In this document: positions 16,588 through 26,542 of the stretch, piece by piece
Layout: each line of letters starts with the position of its first letter
Position numbering within the stretch: the stretch's first letter is position 1
From: Flavobacterium sp. UBA6135
Lineage (GTDB): Bacteria > Bacteroidota > Bacteroidia > Flavobacteriales > Flavobacteriaceae
Assembly: GCF_002428305.1 (NCBI RefSeq)
Contig: NZ_DIVJ01000034.1
Span: 1 to 59,290, forward strand
DNA: 59,290 bases
Reading direction: 5' to 3'
Program-made: the position numbers and the translations under genes
The notes under the pieces: generated by a model
What the model was told of the DNA's origin: nothing
Databases searched by the model: none
What the model saw: only the letters and a program-made list of their open reading frames with translations

Positions 16588-17748
16588 ATGGATGTTTTTA
16601 AAGAAATTATTAAATTATCTAAAAGTATTGCTGTTTCACTTTTAAGAGATAAAGCTCCGGAAGACCTAGAAAATTCTCATTTATTTAGCGAAGAGGAAAA
16701 AAAATACATACTTGATAATTTAACCGATGAAAGGCTAATAAAAAACCGACTTAATTTATCGAATCAAATTAACAAAAAAGAAGACTGGAATAAAATTAAA
16801 GAGAAAATTACTGTTCCTGTCTTTAAATTAAATTTCAAAAAGTATGCAGCAGTTGCCGCATTATTCACGCTATTTATTTCAATATCATATTTATATCTTC
16901 GAGATGAAAGTGATAAAAACAACAATATACCAACAGTAGTAAATGCTGTTGAACCGGGTTCAAACAAAGCTATTTTAACCTTAGAAGATGGATCTGAGGT
17001 TGTTCTTGAAAAAGGGAGTTTATACCAAAATAGTACTACAACAAGTAACGGTGAAGAATTAGTTTATAATAAAGACCCTAAAAACTCTGAAATCAAGTAC
17101 AATCATTTAACTGTTCCTAGAGGTGGTCAATTTTTTATAAAATTATCAGATGGCACCAAAGTATGGTTAAATTCAGATAGTAAATTAATATATCAAGTAA
17201 GCTTTATCGAAGGTGAAATACGCCAAGTTGAGTTAGTTTATGGTGAGGCTTACTTTGATGTATCTCCAAGTTCAGAAAACAAAGGTTCTAGGTTTAAAGT
17301 CATCCATAAAAAACAAGAAATTCAAGTATTAGGAACCCAATTTAATATCAAAGCTTACAACGATGAAGATAATATCTATACCACTTTAGTTGAAGGTAAA
17401 ATCGCATTAACAGCACAAAAACACAAACACATTTTAAAACCTAATCAAAAAGCAAATCTGAATCTTAATGACAATTCTTTTACTTTATCACAGGTGGATG
17501 TTTATAACGAAATATCATGGAAAGATGGAGTATTTAGTTTTGAAGATAAATCGTTAAAAGAAATAATGACTGTTCTTTCCAGATGGTATGATGTGGATAT
17601 TGAATTCCAAAATAAATCGATTGAAAAAGAAGAATTCATAGGAGTTTTAGGGAAGAATCAAAATCTTGAAAGCATTTTACTGAATATCAAAAGCTTTGGG
17701 ATTATTAAAGATTTTAAAATACAGAACAAAAAAGTAATACTATATTAA
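16588..17748 (+). CDS. FecR-family anti-sigma factor with DUF4974 domain
   Basis: 386 residues: cytoplasmic N-terminus (about 1-85) that should hold the sigma factor, one transmembrane helix (YAAVAALFTLFISISYLYL, about 89-107), a periplasmic FecR domain (about 180-280, VPRGGQFFIKLSDGTKVWLN and GEAYFDVSPS), and a C-terminal DUF4974 domain (about 310-386) that contacts the STN domain of the outer-membrane receptor. It starts 69 bases after the sigma gene. The gap has a TTTTTGTCGTCCTAGC-type sequence reminiscent of ECF-dependent promoters, seen but not proven. Confidence 0.92.
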   Translation: MDVFKEIIKLSKSIAVSLLRDKAPEDLENSHLFSEEEKKYILDNLTDERLIKNRLNLSNQINKKEDWNKIKEKITVPVFKLNFKKYAAVAALFTLFISISYLYLRDESDKNNNIPTVVNAVEPGSNKAILTLEDGSEVVLEKGSLYQNSTTTSNGEELVYNKDPKNSEIKYNHLTVPRGGQFFIKLSDGTKVWLNSDSKLIYQVSFIEGEIRQVELVYGEAYFDVSPSSENKGSRFKVIHKKQEIQVLGTQFNIKAYNDEDNIYTTLVEGKIALTAQKHKHILKPNQKANLNLNDNSFTLSQVDVYNEISWKDGVFSFEDKSLKEIMTVLSRWYDVDIEFQNKSIEKEEFIGVLGKNQNLESILLNIKSFGIIKDFKIQNKKVILY

Positions 17749-17844
17749 AAAAAAGGGAACGAAGTTTATCATTTGGCGATGCGTCTACTCCGTCCCTCTA
17801 GAGTGAATTAATTAAACTAATGTCTAACCAAAACATGCAAATTT

Positions 17845-20800
17845 ATGAAATTAAAATTTATTAAAATCCGTTATTTCAACCAAAAACGGTTATTGTTAAT
17901 GATTATGAAAACCTTTATTTTCCTTTTCTGTACTGCAGTATTTAGCTTTAACTCCGGAACAGCTTTTTCTCAGAAAAAGGTAGTTATTCACGAAGATCAA
18001 GTAGTCTCAGTTGATCAAGTGTTTAAAATTATTAAACTTCAAACGGACTACAAGTTTATTTACCCTAAAAAGTTGTTTAAAAATTCCCAAAAAGTGCAAC
18101 TTAAAAAAGGCGAAATATTGGTTTCTGAATTATTACAACTAAGTCTATCTAACAACAATCTAAATTTTGAATTAGTTGATGACAGTACAATAATTATAAA
18201 AGCTAAATCTTCAATTCCAGAGCCTACACCATCTAAATCAATCAGTCAGCAAACAATTTCAGGTGTTGTAAGCGATGCAAACGGCCCATTAGCTGGTGTA
18301 ACGGTTCTGGTTAAAGGAAAATCAATAGGAACTATTACTGATGAAAATGGTCGATTTAGTATTCTGGCCATAGAAAATGATATTATACTATTTTCATACA
18401 TAGGATATAAAACTTTGGAGGTTTCAGTATCAAACCAATTAACATTTAATATACAACTAGAAGAGGACACCACTAATCTTAAAGAAGTAATTCTAAATGC
18501 TGGCTATTATACCGTAAAAGATAAAGAGCGTACGGGGAGTATTAATACTGTAAAAGATGATGTGATAGAAAAGCAACCTGTAGCGAATATTTTAGGTGCA
18601 TTACAAGGACGAATGACAGGTGTAAATATTGTTCAATCTACAGGAGTTCCGGGTGGTGGTTTTTCTATAGAAATTAGAGGAAGAAACAGTATTCGACCAG
18701 AAGGGAATCAACCATTGTATATTGTGGATGGTATGCCTTTCTCTTCGGAGAGTTTAGGTAATATATCTATTTCAGGACCAATATTACCTGGCTCTGGAGT
18801 TAATCCTTTAAATGCTATTCATCCGACCGATATTGAGAGTGTAACTGTATTGAAAGATGCTGACGCTACGGCTATTTATGGTTCGCGAGGTGCTAATGGA
18901 GTGGTTTTGATTACTACCAAAAAAGGTAATGCTAAGAAAACCCAGTTTACTTTGAATACTTATACAGGAGGAGGGACTATAACACGTAAATTGGATTTGT
19001 TGAATACGCAGCAGTATTTGGAAATGCGAGAAGAAGCTTTTGCCAATGATGGTATAACTACATTACCCTTTTGGGCGTATGATGTTAATGGCACTTGGGA
19101 TAAAAATAAGTATACCGATTGGCAGAAAGAGTTGATAGGAGGTACTGCTAATATACGCTCTGTACAGTTAGGAGCATCAGGAGGTTCTTCTACTACACAG
19201 TTTATGGTAAGTGGAACTCATTATAATGAAACAACGGTTTTTCCGGGTGATTTTGGTTATAAAAAATCTTCTTTTCATTTTTCTGTTTCCCATGCTTCCC
19301 CTAGTGATAAGTTGCGTTTACAACTTTCTGGAATCTATGTAGCTGATGAAAATGATTTATTGCCTATAGATTTGACGCGAACAGCCATAACTTTAGCTCC
19401 CAATGCACCTTCTTTGTATGATGTAGAGGGCAATTTGAATTGGGAGAACTCTACGTGGGAAAATCCTTTACGTATGTTAAATGGGAAATATTTGTCTAGA
19501 ACAAAAGGGCTGAATTTAGGAGGTCGCATAGGATATATTTTAGCTAAAGACTTGGAACTTTCTACTTTGATAGGTTATAATGATACACGAGTAAGTGAAT
19601 TAAGTACAGCCCCGCATACTATTTATAATCCTGCTTTTGGTTTGACTAGTGCTATATCATCTGCTATGTTTAATAATTCGTTTCAGCATTCATGGAATGT
19701 AGAACCACAATTGGAATGGAAAAAAACAATTTCCAATTCTAGACTTAGTTTCCTATTAGGTAGTACTTTTCAGGAACGCGAAGCTTCACAACTTTCTAAT
19801 TATGCGATTGGATTTGCCAGTAATAGTTTAATTACCAATTTGAATGCTGCTACCACTACTCAAGTGATGAATCATGGTGAAAATATATATCGTTATGCTG
19901 CAGTTTTTGGAAGAGTAAATTACATTTATAAGGACACTTATATATTAAATTTTACTGGTCGAAGGGATGGTTCAAGTAGATTTGGACCGGGTAAACAGTT
20001 TGCCACATTTGGTGCTGTTGGTGCTGCGTGGCTATTTAGTACTTATGACGGTGTGCGTGAGCGTCTCCCTTTTTTAAGTTTTGGAAAATTAAGAAGTAGT
20101 TATGGAACAACAGGTAGTGATCAGATTGGTGATTATCAGTTTTTGAATACTTACATGCCTACAGGTATTCCTTATGCAGGAGCAATTGGTTTACAACCTA
20201 CTCGTTTATTTAACGCTGATTTTAGTTGGGAAATCAACAAAAAGTTTGAAGTTGCTCTAGAAACTGGATTTTTGAATGATCGAATCTTTTTAACTTCTGG
20301 ATATTTTTCCAATCGTTCCTCGAATCAATTGGTAGGTATTCCATTACCTGGCACTACTGGTTTTACCTCTGTGCAGTCTAATTTAGATGCAGTAGTAGCA
20401 AATAGAGGGCTAGAATTTGAATTGCGAACTGTTAATCTCTCAAAGTCAAATTTTGAATGGACTACTTCTTTTAATATTACTAGTTTGCGAAATAAGTTGT
20501 TATCATTTCCTGAATTAGAAGGTTCTGTTTATGCCAATCAGCTGGTTATAGGACAGCCCTTAGGAATTAGAAAAGTCTATTCGTTTACAGGTGTAGATCC
20601 CAATACTGGGTTATTTACTTTTGAAGATTATAACGGTGATGGGCTTTTGACTCCGACAGAGGACCGACAAAAACTAGTGGATATAACTCCTGATTTTTAT
20701 GGAGGAATTCAAAACAGTATCACCTACAAGAATTGGAATTTGGATTTCTTGTTTCAATTTGTTAAGCAATTGGGTTTGAATAGTGTTTCTACTTCTGATT

Positions 20801-21162
20801 TACCAGGTTCTGCAAGTAATATGCCGGTAAGTGTTTTAGATCGTTGGCAGGTAATAGGAGACACTAATACAGGTCAACTTTTTACTGCTGGATTTAATGG
20901 TGATGCAGTGAATAATTTTTACAGTTATTACATCAATAGTAATGCGGCTTACACGGATGCTACTTATGTACGATTGAAAAATTTATCTCTTTCTTATACT
21001 TTGCCAAAGACATTGATAAAAGATGGGAGTTGCAAGTTATATTTTCAAGGGCAAAATTTATTGACGTTTACCAAATTTCAAGGAGCTGATCCTGAAAATC
21101 AATCTCAAGGTAGGTTGCCAACTTTGCGTATGTTAACCTTTGGTGTACAAATGAGTTTTTAA
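17845..21162 (+). CDS. SusC/RagA-family TonB-dependent receptor with STN signalling domain
   Basis: 1105 residues. Order: signal peptide (cleavage near FSQ at about 43), STN domain (about 50-110) that signals to FecR, CarboxypepD-regulatory-like domain (about 137-215, GVVSDANGPLAGVTVLVKG), TonB plug (about 245-355, ILGALQGRMTGVNI and LYIVDGMPF), then the 22-strand barrel ending in an aromatic C-terminus (MSF). It imports a ligand with its SusD lid. The 96-base gap after fecR has a GGGAACG/CGTCCC stem, perhaps an RNA attenuator. The STN domain ties it to the upstream sigma/FecR pair. Confidence 0.93.
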   Translation: MKLKFIKIRYFNQKRLLLMIMKTFIFLFCTAVFSFNSGTAFSQKKVVIHEDQVVSVDQVFKIIKLQTDYKFIYPKKLFKNSQKVQLKKGEILVSELLQLSLSNNNLNFELVDDSTIIIKAKSSIPEPTPSKSISQQTISGVVSDANGPLAGVTVLVKGKSIGTITDENGRFSILAIENDIILFSYIGYKTLEVSVSNQLTFNIQLEEDTTNLKEVILNAGYYTVKDKERTGSINTVKDDVIEKQPVANILGALQGRMTGVNIVQSTGVPGGGFSIEIRGRNSIRPEGNQPLYIVDGMPFSSESLGNISISGPILPGSGVNPLNAIHPTDIESVTVLKDADATAIYGSRGANGVVLITTKKGNAKKTQFTLNTYTGGGTITRKLDLLNTQQYLEMREEAFANDGITTLPFWAYDVNGTWDKNKYTDWQKELIGGTANIRSVQLGASGGSSTTQFMVSGTHYNETTVFPGDFGYKKSSFHFSVSHASPSDKLRLQLSGIYVADENDLLPIDLTRTAITLAPNAPSLYDVEGNLNWENSTWENPLRMLNGKYLSRTKGLNLGGRIGYILAKDLELSTLIGYNDTRVSELSTAPHTIYNPAFGLTSAISSAMFNNSFQHSWNVEPQLEWKKTISNSRLSFLLGSTFQEREASQLSNYAIGFASNSLITNLNAATTTQVMNHGENIYRYAAVFGRVNYIYKDTYILNFTGRRDGSSRFGPGKQFATFGAVGAAWLFSTYDGVRERLPFLSFGKLRSSYGTTGSDQIGDYQFLNTYMPTGIPYAGAIGLQPTRLFNADFSWEINKKFEVALETGFLNDRIFLTSGYFSNRSSNQLVGIPLPGTTGFTSVQSNLDAVVANRGLEFELRTVNLSKSNFEWTTSFNITSLRNKLLSFPELEGSVYANQLVIGQPLGIRKVYSFTGVDPNTGLFTFEDYNGDGLLTPTEDRQKLVDITPDFYGGIQNSITYKNWNLDFLFQFVKQLGLNSVSTSDLPGSASNMPVSVLDRWQVIGDTNTGQLFTAGFNGDAVNNFYSYYINSNAAYTDATYVRLKNLSLSYTLPKTLIKDGSCKLYFQGQNLLTFTKFQGADPENQSQGRLPTLRMLTFGVQMSF

Positions 21163-21169
21163 TTTTAAA

Positions 21170-22579
21170 ATGTTAATTATGAATACTTTTTTATTTAGAA
21201 TACTAAACCCCTTACCACGTTTTATTTTAGTAATTTTTTCGATAGCTACCTTAAGTAGTTGTGATGAATTTGTTACAGTAGATTTACCTACTTCCCAATT
21301 GAATGGGCCGACTGTTTTTGATGATGTGGCAACCGCTGATGCCGCCTTAGGTTATATTTACGCTAAACTTCGAGACGATGTGTTATTGCAAGGTAATTCT
21401 TCAGGAATTGGTTGTTTGATGGGGCATTATGCTGATGAATTGGATTATTATAGTTCCGGGAATTTGGCACCCCAATTTTTTTATCAGAATAATGTTTTGC
21501 CCACGAATGTAACTATCAGAACATTATGGAACGGCTCTTACCAATTGATCTATTCGGCTAATGCTGTAATTGAAGGCGTTCAACAATCTCCTTCCTTATC
21601 AGAAGCAGACAAGGACCGTTTACTAGGAGAAGCTTTGTTTTTACGTGCCTATTTGCATTTTTATTTGGTTAATTTGTTTGGTGAGGTACCATATGTAGTT
21701 TCGACGGATTATGTAACAAATGCCAGTATTTCCAAGAGTTCTGTACTTGATATTTATTCCTATATAACAACCGATTTACAACAATCAGCTACTATAATTC
21801 CTTCAGCTTATATTAGTTTTGAACGTACGCGTCCTAATAAAAGTACTGTTTACGCTTTGTTAGCCAGAGTGAAGTTGTACTCAGAAGAATGGTTGCAAGC
21901 TATACAATATGCCGACTTGGTTATAGACGATAGTTCAATGTATCAATTAGTACCTGTATCTGATGTTTTTTTGAAGGAAAGCATGGGGACACTATGGCAA
22001 TTACGGCCTCAATTTTCAGGGGCTAATACCTTAGAAGCCCAGAATTATACATTTACGAGTGCACCACCACCTACTTTTGCTTTAACTCCAGCGTTAGTTT
22101 CTTCATTTGAAGTTGGAGATACTAGAAGAATTAACTGGATACAAACAATTTCAAATGGTGTGGATTCTTGGTATCATGCATTTAAATATAAAGCAGTTGG
22201 AAATACAGGAAGTTCGGTTGAATATTCTATCTTATTTCGATTGGAGGAATTGTATTTGATTCGAGCGGAGGCTAAGGTTCAATTGTTAGATTTAGCAGGA
22301 GGCACTGTGGATTTGAATATAATACGGAACCGTTCTGGTTTGGATGATACTCCATTTTCTAATCAAGCTGATTTGCTATATGCGATTCATCAGGAGCGAC
22401 GCCATGAATTTTTTACTGAGTTGGGTCACCGTTGGTTTGATTTGAAGCGTAGTGGGACTGCATCTAATATATTGGGTAGCGTTAAGCCTGGTTGGGATAC
22501 TAAGGATTTGTTATTGCCTTTGCCAGAATCTGAATTGTTGTTGAATCCAAATTTATTACCTCAAAATCCAGGTTATTAA
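21170..22579 (+). CDS. SusD/RagB-family outer-membrane lipoprotein
   Basis: 469 residues with a lipoprotein signal (lipobox ATLSSC at about residues 26-31) followed by acidic residues. An N-terminal TPR-like SusD fold and the C-terminal RagB/SusD end (NIIRNRSGL, QERRHEFFTELGHRWFDLKR, LLPLPESELLLNPNLLPQNPGY) are present. It forms the surface lid of the SusC receptor that ends 7 bases upstream. Either ATG, at 21170 or 21179, would work; the signal peptide fits both. Substrate specificity cannot be read from sequence. Confidence 0.93.
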   Translation: MLIMNTFLFRILNPLPRFILVIFSIATLSSCDEFVTVDLPTSQLNGPTVFDDVATADAALGYIYAKLRDDVLLQGNSSGIGCLMGHYADELDYYSSGNLAPQFFYQNNVLPTNVTIRTLWNGSYQLIYSANAVIEGVQQSPSLSEADKDRLLGEALFLRAYLHFYLVNLFGEVPYVVSTDYVTNASISKSSVLDIYSYITTDLQQSATIIPSAYISFERTRPNKSTVYALLARVKLYSEEWLQAIQYADLVIDDSSMYQLVPVSDVFLKESMGTLWQLRPQFSGANTLEAQNYTFTSAPPPTFALTPALVSSFEVGDTRRINWIQTISNGVDSWYHAFKYKAVGNTGSSVEYSILFRLEELYLIRAEAKVQLLDLAGGTVDLNIIRNRSGLDDTPFSNQADLLYAIHQERRHEFFTELGHRWFDLKRSGTASNILGSVKPGWDTKDLLLPLPESELLLNPNLLPQNPGY

Positions 22580-22639
22580 TTAGATAGGGTAGTTTAGGAT
22601 TAATTTTTCTTAAGCTACCTGTTTTAAATTTTTTAAAAA

Positions 22640-25228
22640 ATGTATAGAGAGCTATTATTACTAATAGGATTATTTGGGATTAACTTTTCACCAATAGCTT
22701 ATGCTCAAAAGTTGCCATTGACTGTTGAAGTTTATTCGCAATGGAATGATTTTAAAGCAATTGCTATGAGTGGCGACGGTGCTTGGGTGAGCTATGTACT
22801 AGGTAATCACACTTCAGATACACTTTATTTGCAAAAAGTAATGAACAACCAAAAACACATTTTCCCCAAATGTAAAGGGGGGATGTTTTCGTCGGATACT
22901 AGTTTTTTTGTGTTTTTGAGGAATGATAGTTTGCAATTATTTGATTTGAAAAAAGTGGAATTGCACCTGATAGGAGATTCAGTTTTGACTTATCATTTTT
23001 CAAAATATGGGAAACAATTGGTTGTTGTAAGTAATTCAGGGAGCAATAATCAGTTAACGGTGTTAAAACTAAACACTTTAGAAAGGAAAGTAATGAGTGC
23101 TGTTACTGAATTTAGCTTCAGTAAAGATAAACGTTTCATTATTGCAGTAGTTACTACGGAAAAGTCACAAAAAATTATGCTATATGATTTGGAAACTAAT
23201 GAAGAGCAAGTAGTGGCTGTTTTTCCAAATTCTTCTGTATTAACTGATTTTACTTGGGATGATAAAGGTCAGCAGTTTGCTTTTTTTTTGGAAGATACTA
23301 AAAATCTCTCTTTACATTTGTATTATTATTATATAAATACAATAAAAGGTAAAAAGTCAAATTTACAAGTATTACCTATTTCGAGATTTCCGAAAAATTT
23401 TATTTTAAATCGTCAATCTCTTTATTTGACAAATGAAGGCTCTAAAGTGTTTTTTTCATTGGAGTCACTTCCTTCCAAAAGTCAAAACATTTGTGAGAGT
23501 TGTGTCCAAGTATGGCATAGTGATTCAGTTGATTTGCCGTCAGTAAAGAAAAATACTCAAGTGAATAAGCACTTGTATTGGCATTATTGGGATGTAAGAA
23601 CACAGCAAGTAGGTTCAGTTGAAGACTCTAATTATGAGGATGCTATTTTAAATGGAAATGCAGAATATGCTTTATTAGTTGAAAAGAAAAGATTTGATTT
23701 GGGATTTAAAAAAAATACTTCGAATGATTTGTATTTGAAGCATTTAGAAAGACAAGAATATTTTGCTTTAGACCCTATTCGCAAAAGTTTTCCAAATACT
23801 TTAATGTTCTCACCGAAAGGAAACTTTATAGCTTATTATATACAAAAGCAATGGTGGATTTATACTATACAAACACAATTACATACTTGTGTTACTTGTT
23901 TGATTTCAACAAATTTTCATAATGAGCAATACGATAAGCCAGGTGGTTTTCCACCTGCAGCTCCAGCTTGGTGGGCTTCTGATGATAGTAGTTTATTTTT
24001 GAGTGATACTCATGATGTTTGGCAGTTTACTACAGGCGAAACTCTTTCAAAGCGAATTACAAAAGGAAAGGAGGAAGGAAAGGTTTACAGAATTTATGAA
24101 TCTCCTTTGCGTACGCCACCTAAAGCTTCGTATTACGGTTTTCAAACTCGGGTTGTACCAGTTAAGAGTCAACAGTTATTATATGTGAAAGATTTATCGA
24201 CTTTAGGAACTGGATTTGCACTAATGAATAGTGACTTGCAAGTGACTTCAGTACTAGAGAGAGAAAGTACTTTGCATTTGATTCAGGCTTCCGATGCTTT
24301 TGATGCTTTTTTGTTTGTTGAGCAGCATTTTAGTTTACCACCGAGGTTACTATTTGTAAATGAAATTGGAAACGTAACTGAAATCGCTCAAACCAATAAA
24401 CAGCAAGCTAAATATGAATGGGGGAAATCAAAATTGATACAATACAATTCACCTAATATAAGCAAGGAATTGAAAGGGGCTTTGTTTTATCCTGAGTCGT
24501 ATGATGAAAAGAAAGAATATCCCTTGCTAGTGGTTATTTATGAAAGGAAGTCGAGTGAAATTATGGAGTATGTATCACCAACTGATAAAAGTACGTGGGG
24601 ATTTAACTTGAGTACATATGTCTCTGATGGTTATTTTGTGTTGTATCCGGACATTGTTTATGGTGTTGATAGTCCTGGTGCAGATGCTTTGGCTTGTGTA
24701 AAAGCAGCTGTAACATTAGTTTTGAAAGAATATTCTATCTCAAAAAATAGAATTGCATTAATGGGACATTCTTTTGGGGGTTATGAAACGGCTTATATAA
24801 TGGGAAATACGAATCTATTTCGAACTGCTGTAATTGGATCACCAATGATCGATTTGACAAGTGCTTATTTGACGAGTGATGGTCACGGAAAATCGAATAT
24901 GTGGCGTTTTGAGCGTGACCAAATGCGTATTACAGCTCCTTTTTACAGTGAAAGATTTTTAGCAAATTCTCCTTTGCAATATGTTCCTTCAATCACATCG
25001 CCTATATTAACTTGGACAGGAACTAAAGACTTACAATTGGATTGGCTCCATAGTGTTAAATTTCATAATGCATTATGGCGTTTAGATAAATTAAGTACAC
25101 TATTGGTTTATCCTGATGAAGGTCATGTTTTGATGCAAGAATCTAATCAATTAGATTTGACTAAGCGAGTTAAGGATTGGTTTGATCATTATTTAAAAGA
25201 TAAAAGTAAAACTAGTTGGATGATGTAA
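22640..25228 (+). CDS. Exported S9-family (prolyl oligopeptidase-like) peptidase
   Basis: 862 residues: signal peptide (about 1-22, YAQ), a beta-propeller-like region (about 30-600), then an alpha/beta-hydrolase catalytic domain with nucleophile motif GHSFGGYE (about residue 711), a TWTGTKDLQLDW Asp region and DEGHV with the catalytic His near the end. Third gene after susC/susD, 60 bases downstream. S9 peptidases of this kind beside sigma/FecR/TonB loci are known from peptide-scavenging and lasso-peptide isopeptidase clusters, so the imported ligand may be a peptide. That is inference. The protein looks complete at both ends. Confidence 0.88.
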   Translation: MYRELLLLIGLFGINFSPIAYAQKLPLTVEVYSQWNDFKAIAMSGDGAWVSYVLGNHTSDTLYLQKVMNNQKHIFPKCKGGMFSSDTSFFVFLRNDSLQLFDLKKVELHLIGDSVLTYHFSKYGKQLVVVSNSGSNNQLTVLKLNTLERKVMSAVTEFSFSKDKRFIIAVVTTEKSQKIMLYDLETNEEQVVAVFPNSSVLTDFTWDDKGQQFAFFLEDTKNLSLHLYYYYINTIKGKKSNLQVLPISRFPKNFILNRQSLYLTNEGSKVFFSLESLPSKSQNICESCVQVWHSDSVDLPSVKKNTQVNKHLYWHYWDVRTQQVGSVEDSNYEDAILNGNAEYALLVEKKRFDLGFKKNTSNDLYLKHLERQEYFALDPIRKSFPNTLMFSPKGNFIAYYIQKQWWIYTIQTQLHTCVTCLISTNFHNEQYDKPGGFPPAAPAWWASDDSSLFLSDTHDVWQFTTGETLSKRITKGKEEGKVYRIYESPLRTPPKASYYGFQTRVVPVKSQQLLYVKDLSTLGTGFALMNSDLQVTSVLERESTLHLIQASDAFDAFLFVEQHFSLPPRLLFVNEIGNVTEIAQTNKQQAKYEWGKSKLIQYNSPNISKELKGALFYPESYDEKKEYPLLVVIYERKSSEIMEYVSPTDKSTWGFNLSTYVSDGYFVLYPDIVYGVDSPGADALACVKAAVTLVLKEYSISKNRIALMGHSFGGYETAYIMGNTNLFRTAVIGSPMIDLTSAYLTSDGHGKSNMWRFERDQMRITAPFYSERFLANSPLQYVPSITSPILTWTGTKDLQLDWLHSVKFHNALWRLDKLSTLLVYPDEGHVLMQESNQLDLTKRVKDWFDHYLKDKSKTSWMM

Positions 25229-25235
25229 AAGATAT

Positions 25236-25793
25236 TTGACAAGACTTGACTTTATAATTACCGTTAAGGAAAAACTCGGTATTAGTTTCGAAACCCTTCT
25301 TGAAAGTACTACCGGAAATGAGTTAATGCAGGTAAATGAATCAGCTCCAACCAACGAGTATGCAAAACAAGAAATTATTCCCGTGTTTGATATAGAAAAA
25401 TCAGGTGGTCTAAAAAAACTATTGACGTCTACTAAAAAAAGCCGTCATAAAATTGGCTACCTCTCTTTTCCAAATGCCCCTACCTGCGATGGTGCTGTAA
25501 TAGCTACCGGGGAAGGCATGTACCCGCTTATCAAAAGTGGTGATTTTTTAGCTTATAAAAAGGTGGAGGCAAACAGCAATCAGATTTTTTATGGTGAAAT
25601 GTATCTTATTAGTCTCACTATTGATAATGAAGAATATGTTACTTTTAAATACCTTCAAAAATCCAACACAAACCCGGATAATGTGCTATTAGTCTCCTAC
25701 AATCAGAATTTCCAAACCAAAGAAATTCCCTTTGCAAGCATAACGGCTTTGGCTCTTATCAAAGCAACGGTTACCAGTGCTTCTATGATGTAA
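25236..25793 (+). CDS. 5'-truncated S24/LexA-fold regulator
   Basis: 185 codons from a TTG, with only the last helix of an XRE helix-turn-helix left (VKEKLGISFETLLES, about residues 10-24). A complete S24-type C-terminal domain follows (GAVIATGEGMYPLIKSGDFLAY at about 86-107, EEYVTFKYLQK at about 129-139). The usual catalytic serine of GDSM is replaced (GEGM), so the domain is probably not self-cleaving. The first ~45 HTH residues are absent, and the frame closes 12 bases upstream (TGA at 25221-25223) inside the end of the S9 gene. This marks a recombination junction. Probably non-functional. Confidence 0.6.
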   Translation: MTRLDFIITVKEKLGISFETLLESTTGNELMQVNESAPTNEYAKQEIIPVFDIEKSGGLKKLLTSTKKSRHKIGYLSFPNAPTCDGAVIATGEGMYPLIKSGDFLAYKKVEANSNQIFYGEMYLISLTIDNEEYVTFKYLQKSNTNPDNVLLVSYNQNFQTKEIPFASITALALIKATVTSASMM

Positions 25794-25922
25794 CCTTTTC
25801 CATCCGTAGTCGGTGTCAGGTTAAGACACAGGAGTGGCAAGCAGGGGGCTTAAAGTAGGGTTGAAGTACAGGCTATCTATAGTGTCCGGTGTGAATACTA
25901 TATAAATTTGCATGAATTTTCA

Positions 25923-25961
25923 ATGAAACTCTATGCGTTTCATTTATATTTTGTAGTTTTG
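25923..25961 (+). promoter_or_regulatory. Promoter and dyad operator of the AbiEi-like antitoxin gene
   Basis: Inverted repeat ATGAAAC (25923-25929) / GTTTCAT (25937-25943) with a 7-base centre, immediately upstream of a -7 box TAGTTTTG (25954-25961), 4 bases before the ATG at 25966. AbiEi antitoxins are known to repress their own operon by binding inverted repeats, so this is the likely operator. Confidence 0.5.
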
Positions 25962-25965
25962 TTTT

Positions 25966-26541
25966 ATGAACAAGCTACAAGAATTAAAAAAACATTTACG
26001 AAGAGGTAAGGTTTACCGCCGGGCAGATTTGTCGAAGTGGTCTAAATCTGTAGACCGTCACCTTGATGAACTGGTGAGTGAAGGGACATTGCAAAAGCTT
26101 TCGCAGGGTCTTTACTTTTATCCGGAGGTTACTGCCTTTGGCGAAGCACCGCCAGAGGAAGAAGTTTTGGTGCGTTCGTTTTTGAAGGACTCTCGTTTTT
26201 TACTTACTTCGTTTAATGCTTATAATTCTCTTGGTGTTGGGACTACACAACTTTATAACCAAAAAATTATTTACAATCATAAACGTCATGGTGATTTTGA
26301 TTTGGGTGGGAAAACCTTTTCTTTTAGAGTGAAACCCCATTTTCCGACTAAAGTTACTAAAGAGTTTTTGTTGGTTGATTTATTGAACAACTTGGAGCAA
26401 CTTGCTGAAGACCCCAAAGACGTGGTTTCTAACGTTCGTTTTAGAGCCAAGACAATGGATCAAAAAAAGTTGAAAAAGGTGTTACTGGATTACGGGAGTA
26501 GTAAAGCCAAACGGATTTTGGAACCTATTTTGATTAGTTGA
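25966..26541 (+). CDS. AbiEi-like antitoxin (DUF6088 family), orphan
   Basis: 191 residues with an N-terminal winged-helix domain (about 1-55: KHLRRGKVYRRADLSKW, then LVSEGTLQKLSQGLYFYP) and the AbiEi/DUF6088 C-terminal region (FNAYNSLGVGTTQLYNQK, about 82-99). These proteins repress transcription and neutralise a nucleotidyltransferase toxin of the AbiEii family encoded just downstream. Here that toxin gene is reduced to 16 codons (26543-26593), so the antitoxin is orphaned. A dyad operator sits on its promoter. Confidence 0.8.
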   Translation: MNKLQELKKHLRRGKVYRRADLSKWSKSVDRHLDELVSEGTLQKLSQGLYFYPEVTAFGEAPPEEEVLVRSFLKDSRFLLTSFNAYNSLGVGTTQLYNQKIIYNHKRHGDFDLGGKTFSFRVKPHFPTKVTKEFLLVDLLNNLEQLAEDPKDVVSNVRFRAKTMDQKKLKKVLLDYGSSKAKRILEPILIS

Positions 26542-26542
26542 T

